Part shown: one piece after another, positions 43,083 through 51,993 of the stretch
How positions within the stretch are numbered: position 1 is the first letter of the stretch
Layout: each line of letters opens with the position of its first letter
Source: JBNKHG01 sp050290225
GTDB taxonomy: Bacteria > Pseudomonadota > Gammaproteobacteria > Pseudomonadales > Cellvibrionaceae
Length of the DNA stretch: 60,187 nucleotides
NCBI GenBank assembly: GCA_050290225.1
Contig: JBNKHG010000055.1
Coordinates: forward strand, 1-60,187
Direction: 5' to 3'
Notes under the pieces: generated by a model
The model's input: only the letters and a program-made list of their open reading frames with translations
Database searches by the model: none
Told to the model about the DNA's origin: nothing
Position numbers and translations under genes: made by a program

Positions 43083-44462
43083 ATGACACTGAAGCTTTAC
43101 AACACCCGGACCCGGGAGAAAGAGGTCTTTACCCCCATCGAGCCCAATCGCGTCAAAATGTACGTGTGCGGCCCGACCGTCTATAACCTGGTGCATATCG
43201 GCAACGCCCGCCCGGCAGTGGTTTTTGACACACTCTATCGTGTGCTGCGGACCCAGTTTGATGAGGTTGTTTACGCCCGCAACATTACCGATATAGATGA
43301 CAAGATCATGAATGCAGCGGCGGAAAACGGCGAGGAAATCTCCGCCCTGGCTGCGCGCTACACCGAAGAATACAACAGGGACATGGCCCAGTTGCACAAC
43401 CTGGAGCCGAGTGTGGTGCCCTATGCCACCGATCACCTGCCGGAAATGATCGCCATGGTGCAGGCCCTGATCGACAAGGGCCACGCCTATGCGGCCGAAG
43501 GCCATGTCCTGTTCGATGTACAGTCCATGCCAGACTACGGCAAACTCTCCAATCGGTCCCTGGAGGATATGCTCGACGGTGCCCGGGTGGAGGTGGCGCC
43601 CTATAAGAAGTACGCCGGCGACTTCGTGCTCTGGAAACCCTCCAGCGACAGCGAACCCGGCTGGGACAGCCCCTGGGGACGCGGTCGTCCCGGTTGGCAC
43701 CTGGAGTGCTCCGCCATGATCGAGAAGCACCTGGGCGACACCATTGATATTCACGGCGGTGGTCGCGACCTGATTTTTCCCCACCATGAAAATGAATTGG
43801 CCCAGAGCTGCTGCGCCCACGACAGCAAAGAGTATGTGCGCTACTGGATGCACAACGGCTACATCAATATTGACGGAGAGAAGATGTCCAAGTCCCTGGG
43901 CAACTTCCGCACAGTACGCGAATTGCTGGAACGCTACCGGGGCGAGGTGATTCGTTTTGCCATACTGTCGGCCCACTACCGCTCTGAAATGGATTTCTCC
44001 AAGGAGTTGCTGGACCAGTCCAAACACAGCCTGGATCACCTCTACGGTGCCTTGCGCGAGGTTGCAGGCGTGGTTGCCGACGAATCGGTGGCGTTGGAAG
44101 GCTCGCCGGTTTATGAGGCGTTACTGGACGACCTGGGTACGCCTATTGCTATCAGCGAGCTGCACCAACTGGCAAAATCCCTCAATAAAGCCAGCGATGC
44201 CGATAAGCCGGCATTAAAAGGTCAGCTGCTGAAAGCCGCCAACCTGATGGGCCTGCTGACGGAAGAACCCGAAGTCTGGTTCAAGACCGGTGCCGGTGAG
44301 GAGGGTATGGGTGCAGAGGATATCGAGGCCCTGATCGCCGAGCGCGCCCAGGCGAAAAAAGACAAAAACTTTTCCCGCGCCGATGAAATTCGCGATCAGC
44401 TGACCGCGGCAGGCGTGGTGCTTGAGGATACGGCCCAGGGCACCCAATGGCGGCGGGAATAG
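43083..44462 (+). CDS. cysS: Cysteinyl-tRNA synthetase
   Basis: A 459-residue class I synthetase. The zinc-binding start has MYVCGPTVYN with HIGNARP as the HIGH motif, the WHLECSAM block with further zinc ligands (HHENELAQS), and KMSKSLGN as the KMSKS loop. The C-terminal DALR-like and helical domains follow. I chose the ATG at 43083, where the family begins; an in-frame start at 43050 overlaps glnS. It is probably co-transcribed with glnS and hemB. Confidence 0.96.
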   Translation: MTLKLYNTRTREKEVFTPIEPNRVKMYVCGPTVYNLVHIGNARPAVVFDTLYRVLRTQFDEVVYARNITDIDDKIMNAAAENGEEISALAARYTEEYNRDMAQLHNLEPSVVPYATDHLPEMIAMVQALIDKGHAYAAEGHVLFDVQSMPDYGKLSNRSLEDMLDGARVEVAPYKKYAGDFVLWKPSSDSEPGWDSPWGRGRPGWHLECSAMIEKHLGDTIDIHGGGRDLIFPHHENELAQSCCAHDSKEYVRYWMHNGYINIDGEKMSKSLGNFRTVRELLERYRGEVIRFAILSAHYRSEMDFSKELLDQSKHSLDHLYGALREVAGVVADESVALEGSPVYEALLDDLGTPIAISELHQLAKSLNKASDADKPALKGQLLKAANLMGLLTEEPEVWFKTGAGEEGMGAEDIEALIAERAQAKKDKNFSRADEIRDQLTAAGVVLEDTAQGTQWRRE

Positions 44463-44491
44463 TGGCGCACGCAAAGCCGTTGGAGAAGGTA

Positions 44492-45505
44492 ATGGAAAAG
44501 GATAACGCAATGACTGTAACCCCGGATTTTCGTTTTCGCCGCTTAAGGCGAACACCCGTATTGCGCAGGTTAGTGCGCGAAAACAGCCTCACTGTCGATG
44601 ATTTGATTCTGCCCATCTTTGTGGAGGAGGAGATCGATCAGCGAGTGGAAATCAGCAGCATGCCCGGTATTTATCGCTACCCGGAGGCGGCACTGCCGGA
44701 AGTGGTTCAGCGCGCCTGGCAGAAGGGTATCAAGGCGGTACTGTTGTTCGGCGTGTCCACCCACAAGGATGCCGAGGGCAGCGATAGCTGGAACGACGAA
44801 GGCCTGATGGTGCGGATGATCAAGGCCGCCAAACAGGCGCAGCCCGAAATGCTGGTAATCAGTGACAACTGCTTCTGCGAATACACCAGCCACGGTCACT
44901 GCGGTGTTGTTTGTGACGATGCCTTCGGCAACCCGGATGTGGACAATGACCTGACCCTGGCCAACCTGCAAAGGCAGGTGGTGGCCGCCGCCCGGGCAGG
45001 CGTCGATATGATTGCCCCCTCGGGCATGATGGACGGTATGGTCGCGGCGATCCGGGAAGCTCTGGATGCGGAGGGATTCAGCACCTTGCCGGTGATGTCC
45101 TACTCAACCAAATTCGCCTCTGCTTTTTACGGCCCCTTCCGGGATGCTGTTGACAGCAGCTTCAAGGGAACGCGTGCTTCCTACCAGATGGATCCGGCCA
45201 ATGGCCGTGAGGCGCTGGCCGAATCCCTTATGGATGAAGCCGAAGGGGCTGATCTGTTGATGGTGAAACCGGGCACGGCCTACCTGGATGTCATTGCCGA
45301 TATCCGTGCAAACTCCGGCTTGCCTCTGGCGGTCTACCACGTCAGTGGAGAGTTCGCTATGATCAAGGCCGGCGCCGCTGCGGGCGTGATTGACGAAAAG
45401 GAGATCGTGCTGGAAACCATGCTGGCCTTCAAGCGAGCGGGGGTCGATTTGATCATTACCTATTACGCGCTGGATCTGGCTGATTGGTTGGCCCAGTCAG
45501 CGTGA
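44492..45505 (+). CDS. hemB: Delta-aminolevulinic acid dehydratase (porphobilinogen synthase)
   Basis: A 337-residue enzyme joining two aminolevulinate molecules to porphobilinogen in heme and cobalamin synthesis. It is the zinc-type enzyme: DNCFCEYTSHGHCG carries the three metal cysteines as in E. coli, unlike the magnesium-type HemB of Pseudomonas. The two catalytic lysines are in MSYSTKFASAFYGP and MVKPGTAYLD. The start is either the ATG at 44492 (GGAGAAGG upstream) or at 44510. It follows cysS closely. Heme and corrinoid supply links it loosely to ccmHI and the cobalamin-dependent fusion elsewhere in the window, but only by pathway. Confidence 0.95.
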   Translation: MEKDNAMTVTPDFRFRRLRRTPVLRRLVRENSLTVDDLILPIFVEEEIDQRVEISSMPGIYRYPEAALPEVVQRAWQKGIKAVLLFGVSTHKDAEGSDSWNDEGLMVRMIKAAKQAQPEMLVISDNCFCEYTSHGHCGVVCDDAFGNPDVDNDLTLANLQRQVVAAARAGVDMIAPSGMMDGMVAAIREALDAEGFSTLPVMSYSTKFASAFYGPFRDAVDSSFKGTRASYQMDPANGREALAESLMDEAEGADLLMVKPGTAYLDVIADIRANSGLPLAVYHVSGEFAMIKAGAAAGVIDEKEIVLETMLAFKRAGVDLIITYYALDLADWLAQSA

Positions 45506-45553
45506 TCATCGGATAACAGCTTGTACCGAATACAAACAAAAGAGGAAATAATA

Positions 45554-45724
45554 ATGCTAAAGCTTGTTCAGATCATCGCTGTATCACTGAGTGTATTGGC
45601 AGTGACCGCCTGTTCTCCCGAGGTGGGCAGCGATGCCTGGTGCGCGGACATGAAGGAAAAACCCAAAGGCGATTGGACTGCCAACGAAGCGGCAGATTTT
45701 ACCAAGCACTGTGTCTTTAAATAG
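45554..45724 (+). CDS. DUF3012 small lipoprotein
   Basis: A 56-residue lipoprotein precursor. The signal LKLVQIIAVSLSVLAVTAC ends in a lipobox cysteine, and the short mature part has the DUF3012 pattern SDAWCADMKEKPKGDWTANE with a second cysteine near the end (KHCVFK). The ATG at 45554 follows AGAGGAAA. Function is unknown. A paralogue follows immediately. Confidence 0.8.
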   Translation: MLKLVQIIAVSLSVLAVTACSPEVGSDAWCADMKEKPKGDWTANEAADFTKHCVFK

Positions 45725-45741
45725 GGCCCTCAATCATCCGT

Positions 45742-45761
45742 AATGCCGGTGCCACGGCATT
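45742..45761 (+). terminator. Hairpin between the two DUF3012 genes
   Basis: AATGCCG and CGGCATT pair around six bases. There is no T-run, so it may be a weak terminator, a processing site or an RNA-stability hairpin. Confidence 0.35.
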
Positions 45762-45799
45762 GCGCTTTCCAGTCCGACCACGCAATTATCGCGGTATCA

Positions 45800-46012
45800 A
45801 TGAAAAATTATTTGGTGGTACTCAGCCTGCTGCTGGCAGGCTGTTTAATCTTAATGATTGGTTTGTCCATTATAGAGGGGGGTGGTGACATCGACTCCAT
45901 TGAACTGCCATTGCCGACGGAAGCCTGGTGTGATGCCATGCTGGAAAAACCCAACCCCGAGTGGGATGAGGCGGAAATCATGCAGTTCAGTGAGCATTGC
46001 CTGAACGATTAA
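45800..46012 (+). CDS. Second DUF3012-like small membrane/lipoprotein
   Basis: A 70-residue protein with a hydrophobic start (NYLVVLSLLLAGC, a possible lipobox) and a mature part ending TEAWCDAMLEKPNPEWDEAE and SEHCL, the same cysteine and tryptophan pattern as the preceding gene. The hydrophobic region after the cysteine (LILMIGLSII) could instead make it a single-span membrane protein. I chose the ATG at 45800; the open frame begins at 45743. It looks like a diverged tandem duplicate. Confidence 0.72.
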   Translation: MKNYLVVLSLLLAGCLILMIGLSIIEGGGDIDSIELPLPTEAWCDAMLEKPNPEWDEAEIMQFSEHCLND

Positions 46013-46051
46013 ACGGCTATTGAGCCCGGTTTTCGGTCTGGATAAATACCG

Positions 46052-47587
46052 ATGTTTTTCGATCATGATCGCCAGCATTTCTTCAAGCCCCTGACGGGCA
46101 AATACCGTGAAGTTGTGGCCCAGTGCCTGCGCCTGCTCTACCAGCGCCTGTATACCGACCTGCGCGATTACGGCCACGCCCTCAATCGCGACCAGTTAAT
46201 GGATATCTTCCGGGAAGCCATTGCCCGGGCGCCCTTGCTCGACAGCGAGCAGGAAGAGGGCGAGCCGCTCGCGGAACAGGGGTCTCTCTCGATACCGGGG
46301 GAGCGCCAGCAAGGGGTAGAGCCAAAAGAGCTGGAAAAACAGGGGTTGGAACAACAAGGAGTGGAGGGCCGCTTTAAATCCCAACGGGAACTGGCCACTT
46401 TTATCCTCAACCGCCTGCTGGAATCCGGTTGGCTGGAACGCCAGGTAGACGACGCCACCCTGCAGAGCACTTTCGGTTTTAGTCGCGCCGGGCGACTGTT
46501 CACACAACCTTTTGTGGAAAGCGACAGTGGCCGGGTGCGCACCCGTCACCGTAACACTCGCAATACCCGTAACAGCTTGCAGGCGTTCTGCGACAGTGGC
46601 GAAGTGCATGACCTGCTCGATGCTTACGAGTGTTCAGAGCGCATTATCAGCGACTTTACCGATATCATCGCTGAATTGGAGGAGCGAAAACGACAGCTGG
46701 TACGGGAAGTGGAAGCGCGACAACTGGTGCAACAAGCCAGTGACGAATTTTTCGATTTTATGGAGAAGCGCTTTCAACCGGATGTTGCCGTGCGCCTTTC
46801 CGCCGACAGCGTGGAAAAATACCGCGATGAGATAACCGAGTTGGTGCGCAGAATTCGTCGCAAGCGTAAGGAGTGGAAAGCGGAAGCCGAATTTCGCCTG
46901 CGGGAGTTGATGCCTGAGCATGTTGTCGACGGCCAGTCGCTGTTGTGGAATCTGTTGGATGGCATAGACGCCAGGCTGCGCAATGCCAGCGAAGTGATGT
47001 TGCCGGCGTTGCGCAAGGCCCTGCACAGCTTTACCCAGCGCGCTGATATTATTATTCGCCAATTGAGTTATCTGGCGGCCCATCAGCACAATGATGTATT
47101 GGATATCTGCAAGCAGTTGGTGGACTTGCCCGCAAGCGAACAGGCAGACCGCCTGGAGCAGGCCGGTGAACAGTTGTCGAGTATACAGCCAGGCTTTGTG
47201 GATCCCGGCCAGGTGCGTTTGTTCGCTCCGCGCCAACCGCGAGTATTCCAAAACGTGTTGGACGAAGACGATCGCGATTTTGATAGGGAAGCGCGCAAGG
47301 ACCTGTATGTGCAACAGCTGCTGGACCAGGCCTTTATGGTTTCCGATAGTGCGGTGCGTGATTATGTGCGCGAAGCCCTGACCGCCGGCGAAAGTGTCGA
47401 CACCCGCAATTTGCCTGTGCAGAACGCCCGAGACCTGTTGGCAGCGGCGCACGCCATCGAGGTGGCCTCAAGCAGCAACTACTCCGATACGCTGCGTTTT
47501 GAAGTGACGCCCAGTGGTGAAGTGGCAAGCAATGATTACTTTACCCAATTTGATACTTTTTCCATTCGCCTGGTGAACGATGAATAG
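46052..47587 (+). CDS. mksF: Condensin subunit MksF (kleisin-like)
   Basis: A 511-residue protein that bridges MksB heads in the MksBEF condensin (JetA in Wadjet terms). Features are a winged-helix-like N-terminus, a long coiled-coil middle (ELEERKRQLVREVEARQLVQ, VRRIRRKRKEWKAEAEF) and a C-terminal region ending FDTFSIRLVNDE. An acidic, glutamine-rich insertion at about residues 66-110 (EGEPLAEQGSLS, QQGVEPKELEKQGLEQQGVE) is repetitive and may come from tandem duplication. The 3' end overlaps mksE by eight bases, so translation is coupled. Confidence 0.85.
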   Translation: MFFDHDRQHFFKPLTGKYREVVAQCLRLLYQRLYTDLRDYGHALNRDQLMDIFREAIARAPLLDSEQEEGEPLAEQGSLSIPGERQQGVEPKELEKQGLEQQGVEGRFKSQRELATFILNRLLESGWLERQVDDATLQSTFGFSRAGRLFTQPFVESDSGRVRTRHRNTRNTRNSLQAFCDSGEVHDLLDAYECSERIISDFTDIIAELEERKRQLVREVEARQLVQQASDEFFDFMEKRFQPDVAVRLSADSVEKYRDEITELVRRIRRKRKEWKAEAEFRLRELMPEHVVDGQSLLWNLLDGIDARLRNASEVMLPALRKALHSFTQRADIIIRQLSYLAAHQHNDVLDICKQLVDLPASEQADRLEQAGEQLSSIQPGFVDPGQVRLFAPRQPRVFQNVLDEDDRDFDREARKDLYVQQLLDQAFMVSDSAVRDYVREALTAGESVDTRNLPVQNARDLLAAAHAIEVASSSNYSDTLRFEVTPSGEVASNDYFTQFDTFSIRLVNDE

Positions 47588-48293
47588 TTTTCTGACTTTT
47601 TTGAATCCGGTTTTGCAGCAAGAGGGCGTCAGCAGTGAACGGCTGCGCGAACTCTTGTTACGCCTGCTGGACTATGGCGTACTCTGTCGCGAAGAAAGCC
47701 AGACCGAGCAGCAGTACTATGATTTATTTATCCGTCTGGAACAGGTCGTGCGGGATTATTTCGATCTTATCGGGGTGCGAATATTGCACGATTCGCGCTT
47801 CCAGTTTGTGCGCCTGGTACCGCCGGGGGCGCGGGTGCCGGGGATGGAAGACGACGCCGACACCCCTTTTAACGGTGGTCTCCGGGCCCGTATCAGTCAA
47901 CAGGATGTGGCTCTGGTGCTGGTTTTGCGGGCGGAGTATGACAAGGCCCTGAGAGAGGGGATGGTGGATGAGCAGGGCTGTGTGCGCCTGTCCTTTGAAG
48001 CATTGGCCATCGCCTTGAAAAATCTCCTGCGTCGACAACTGCCCGAAAGCGTTACCGAGCGTCGAAGCTGTTTCCGCCGCCTGCGCCAGTTGCGTCTGAT
48101 CGATTACGGCAGTGACGAAGTCCTGGAGCAGGATGACGCCTGGTTACGTATTCGGCCTCTCATTGTCAGTTTCGTTTCCGATGAAGTGCTGGAAGGCTTA
48201 CGCGGGGAACCGGAGCTGGAGACTGTCGAGACTGAAGACATTGAACAACACAGCGAAGAAACCACCGATGGATCTTCGATGTTTGCGGATTAA
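47580..48293 (+). CDS. mksE: Condensin subunit MksE (DUF4194)
   Basis: A 237-residue winged-helix protein of the MksE/JetB family that binds the kleisin MksF. The family pattern is seen in GGLRARISQQDVALVLVLRAEYD, then LPESVTERRSCFRRLRQLRLIDYG and DAWLRIRPLIVSFVSDE. An acidic tail follows. It overlaps mksF by eight bases and ends 15 bases before mksB. Confidence 0.85.
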   Translation: MNSFLTFLNPVLQQEGVSSERLRELLLRLLDYGVLCREESQTEQQYYDLFIRLEQVVRDYFDLIGVRILHDSRFQFVRLVPPGARVPGMEDDADTPFNGGLRARISQQDVALVLVLRAEYDKALREGMVDEQGCVRLSFEALAIALKNLLRRQLPESVTERRSCFRRLRQLRLIDYGSDEVLEQDDAWLRIRPLIVSFVSDEVLEGLRGEPELETVETEDIEQHSEETTDGSSMFAD

Positions 48294-48308
48294 GGCGGTC
48301 AGAAAAAC

Positions 48309-51300
48309 ATGTTTTTAAAGAAGTTTATCTACGTCAATTGGGGCAATATCCCCCAACTGGAATTTGAGTTCGGCCCTATCTCCCTGTTTTCGGGCGGTAA
48401 TGGCTCGGGCAAGACCACGGCCGCCGACGCCATTCAAACGGTGATGACCGCCGCCCACGACAATCTGTTTCACTATAACCCGGGGCAGGATGAGGCCAGT
48501 CAGCGCGGTCGTGGCAAGCAGGTGCGCACCCTGGCATCCTATGTGCTGGGCTGTGACGACGGCTCCTACGCGCGTCCTTTCGATTGCGACGGCTACCTGG
48601 CCGCGGTGTTTCACCCCACCAAGGGGGAGGACGCCGAACCCTTTACGGCGGTTATCGGTATGCGCGCCCATCTGGATAGCGCCAGCAACCAGCGTCTGGC
48701 ACGTCTGGACGAGTTGCAGTTTTTTATCGTCCCCGGGGAGATGCTGGGCCTGTCCCACTTTGTGCGCGAGGATATCGCTGGCCGCTATGTCACGCCGTTA
48801 AAGGATTTACACAATCTGCTGCGCAAGGAGTTTGGCCCCCAGGCAGTGGAGAAATACGACAAGAAAAAAGCCTACCTGTGTCGTTTCTACGGTATTCTGC
48901 GTGGTAAGAAAGATGCCGTCTCCGAGCGCGAGGCCATGAACGCCGCTCGTGCTTTCTCCCGCTTCATGGCCTACAAGCCGGTCAGGAGCATCAACGATTT
49001 TGTCGCCGGTGAAATCCTCGAACCCAAGGATCTGGGCGAGGCGATTCGGAATGTGGCCAGCCTGCTGAAAACCATCCATGGCATGGAAGCCGAGGCTCGC
49101 ACGTTGCGTGATTCCATCGGCCTGCTGAGTCATGCCGACGGTCTGGCGAAGCGATATATCAATCAATGGCTTGAATACAATGTGCTGCAGTATACCGAGG
49201 CCCAGTGTCGGTTTTTGCTCGAGCAGAACCGCTACCTGGAAACCAAGCGGGAACAGCAGCAACTGCGCGAGGCGATTGAAGCCAACGGCAGTGAGCGCGA
49301 GTTGGCTGAGACCCGTCGCAGGGAGCTGCGGGACGAGGGCCGCCAGTTGGAAGCGCAACGCCTGGGAATTCCCGCGTTGAGAGACAAGGATGAACTGGAA
49401 ACCCGCATCAAGCAGAGCCACGACCAATTGCACGCCCTGGCGGAGCCCCTGCTGGCCCAGGAGCAGATTCGCCAACGCAACACGGAAGCCGCCGAGCGTT
49501 TGCTGTATGCATTGCACAAAACCTCGCTCAGCCTGAGTCTGCCGGTCCTGGCCGACAAGCGATTGAAGAAGGCCGCACAACAACTGAGTCAAACCCGGGA
49601 CAAGGCGTCAATCGATCTGCACAGTCTCCTCGGACGCGACTGGGTGGATATAGCACCGTTGGAGAACAATCTCGACGCTGCCATGGAGGTGCAACGCAGC
49701 CACAACCATTGGGTCGATTTGTTGCACAACAAGGAGATACACAGCCACTATAAAGACCGCCGGGGCAGCCTGCGCGATCAACTGGCCCATGAGGCCAGCA
49801 AACGGGAGCAGGATCTGGCCAATTTGCAGCGCAATACGGAGCGCAAACAACTGGAGATCGAAGCCCTGCAGGGGCGCCAGACCCATTATCCCGCCTTTGT
49901 TCGCGCAGCCCTGGAAGCCATTTCCAAACAATGCCCGCAGGCGGATGCGCGCGTGCTCTGTGATTATGTGGAGGTCAATGACGGCGCCTGGCAATCGGCC
50001 ATCGAGGGTTATATCGGCGGCGCCCGATTTGGCATTATCGTGGAACCGGAATATGAGGCCGAGGCGATTCGCATCGTCCGTTCGCTGCCGGGCAGGGATA
50101 ACCGCGCGCGGGTGATCCAGGGTGAAAAGGCCCGCCGCGATGCCGAGAAAATCAGTGTTGCCAAACACTCGATTGTCAATGTCATGGAATTTCACCACGC
50201 CACTGCGCGCTACTATATCACTGCCAGTTACGGCAATGTGGAACAGGTGGCCGATGCCGAGGCGTTGCGGCACACTCGCCGGGGATTGACCCGCGACTGT
50301 ATGGGGTCCGGCAATTACGCGCTGTTTCGCTGTGATCTATCGGACGCTGAGCTGGTATTCGGGCAGGGCGCGAGGGAGCGCGCCCTGGAAGCCAAACAGC
50401 GCGAGCTGGCGGAGCTGACCCGGGACTGGCAGGCGGCCAGCGATCGCAGCAAGGAAGTATCCGGTCTGCTGGCATCGGTGGACGGTACCGTGCCCCTGCG
50501 CCTGGCCGATATTCTGCAGGAAATGCTCAGCTTGCATCGCCAGTTGCGTTCCGCCGAAACCGCTATCGAGCAGCTGGACGTCAGTGATTTTACGCGCATG
50601 GATGAGCAACTTGCCGGGCTGCGCCAGCAGGAAGAGGAACAGGACCGATTGCTGGGCGAACTGCAAAAGCAGTCCGGCAAGCTGGAGACTAAACTCAAGC
50701 AAATCGACCGCCACTGTGCTGAACTGGCGGACCAGCAGGACAGTATCCAGGATCGTGTGGAGCGGGCCGAACAGGCCCTGCGGCAGGTGGCGAGCGAATG
50801 GTCGGATTTCGACCTGGAGCAGCAATTGAGCCAGGCCGACAAGGAGGCCGCCAACGCCAATCTTACCGTGATCAGCAACCAGTGCGAGTCGGTCTCGGCG
50901 GAACTCAACAGTTGTGCCCATGGTCTGGTGCGCGCGGTGATGGCGCACAACCAGCAGTGTCGTCCGGCAGATACCTTAAGCTTCGAGCCGGATTTCTCCC
51001 AGGAACACAACGCCGTTTTTTTCCGGGATATCTGCGGTGCCCAGCGGCAACTGGACAAGATTCACAACCGCTTGAAAAACAATATCCTCGCCGCCAAACA
51101 TGAAAAGCTGGAAGAGCTGAAGCTCAGTTTCAATAACACCTTTGTCACTAACCTCTGCCACTCTATTTACCAGGCCATCAATGACGGCAAGAAAACACTG
51201 GAGGATCTCAACGCGGAATTGCAACACCACCGCTTCGGCGCCGACCGCGAGAGTTTCCGCTTCGACTGGGAGTGGGTGCCCGAGTACAAGGAGTATTGGC

Positions 51301-51959
51301 AATTCTTCAAAGAAGTCATCGACAACCCCAGTCTCGGTGACGGGGTAACCCTGTTTGAGCTCAAGTTCAGCAAAAAAGGCAACCAGGTGCGCGATCACCT
51401 GATGAGCATGTTGCTGGATGAGGACGAGCATAAATCGCTGCGGGAACTGGAGCGGGTGGCGGATTACCGTAACTATCGCAGCTATGAAATTTTCAAGGAG
51501 CCCGAGGGCAAGGCGCCCATTGCCCTGAGCCAATACGGTACCGGCTCTGGCGGTCAGTTGGAAACGCCGGCCTATATTATCCGCAGCGCCGCCATTACCT
51601 CGGCCTTCCGCTTTAACGAGGGCAAGAGTCACCTGCGCATGGTGCTGGTGGACGAGGCATTCTCGAAAATGGATGAACACCGCTCCAAGGAAGTGATCAA
51701 CTATTTGACGGAAAGCCTGGGATTACAATTACTGTTTATTATGCCCACCAGCAAATCGGGCCCCTTTATGGATCTTATCAGCAATCAGTTTGTCTTTACC
51801 AAATGCCCCATTGCCGGGAAGGTGGGTGAACTGAATACGCGGGTATTGGTGGACCGCCAGCAGTGCAATCGCGAACGGATTCAGGAATTGTGGGAGAATC
51901 ACCGCCGAACGATTCGCCATCAGGCGGGTCTCGATTTTATGGCGGAGTTCGCCGGTTAA
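48309..51959 (+). CDS. mksB: Condensin ATPase MksB (SMC-like)
   Basis: A 1,216-residue SMC-like ATPase. Walker A is SGGNGSGKTTAADA (residues 28-41), long coiled coils cover about 290-500 and 730-960, with a hinge between at about 535-660. The C-terminal head has YGTGSGGQLETPAYIIRSAA as signature and MVLVDEAFSKMD as Walker B. MksB complexes organise chromosomes in Pseudomonas, and related JetABC complexes restrict plasmids when paired with the nuclease JetD/MksG. No mksG follows: the next gene is an ion channel, so this is a three-subunit MksBEF. It coexists with the canonical smc at 4618, so the cell has two condensins. Confidence 0.9.
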   Translation: MFLKKFIYVNWGNIPQLEFEFGPISLFSGGNGSGKTTAADAIQTVMTAAHDNLFHYNPGQDEASQRGRGKQVRTLASYVLGCDDGSYARPFDCDGYLAAVFHPTKGEDAEPFTAVIGMRAHLDSASNQRLARLDELQFFIVPGEMLGLSHFVREDIAGRYVTPLKDLHNLLRKEFGPQAVEKYDKKKAYLCRFYGILRGKKDAVSEREAMNAARAFSRFMAYKPVRSINDFVAGEILEPKDLGEAIRNVASLLKTIHGMEAEARTLRDSIGLLSHADGLAKRYINQWLEYNVLQYTEAQCRFLLEQNRYLETKREQQQLREAIEANGSERELAETRRRELRDEGRQLEAQRLGIPALRDKDELETRIKQSHDQLHALAEPLLAQEQIRQRNTEAAERLLYALHKTSLSLSLPVLADKRLKKAAQQLSQTRDKASIDLHSLLGRDWVDIAPLENNLDAAMEVQRSHNHWVDLLHNKEIHSHYKDRRGSLRDQLAHEASKREQDLANLQRNTERKQLEIEALQGRQTHYPAFVRAALEAISKQCPQADARVLCDYVEVNDGAWQSAIEGYIGGARFGIIVEPEYEAEAIRIVRSLPGRDNRARVIQGEKARRDAEKISVAKHSIVNVMEFHHATARYYITASYGNVEQVADAEALRHTRRGLTRDCMGSGNYALFRCDLSDAELVFGQGARERALEAKQRELAELTRDWQAASDRSKEVSGLLASVDGTVPLRLADILQEMLSLHRQLRSAETAIEQLDVSDFTRMDEQLAGLRQQEEEQDRLLGELQKQSGKLETKLKQIDRHCAELADQQDSIQDRVERAEQALRQVASEWSDFDLEQQLSQADKEAANANLTVISNQCESVSAELNSCAHGLVRAVMAHNQQCRPADTLSFEPDFSQEHNAVFFRDICGAQRQLDKIHNRLKNNILAAKHEKLEELKLSFNNTFVTNLCHSIYQAINDGKKTLEDLNAELQHHRFGADRESFRFDWEWVPEYKEYWQFFKEVIDNPSLGDGVTLFELKFSKKGNQVRDHLMSMLLDEDEHKSLRELERVADYRNYRSYEIFKEPEGKAPIALSQYGTGSGGQLETPAYIIRSAAITSAFRFNEGKSHLRMVLVDEAFSKMDEHRSKEVINYLTESLGLQLLFIMPTSKSGPFMDLISNQFVFTKCPIAGKVGELNTRVLVDRQQCNRERIQELWENHRRTIRHQAGLDFMAEFAG

Positions 51960-51993
51960 ACTTATCAAAGAGAACTATAGGCAGTTAATTCAA

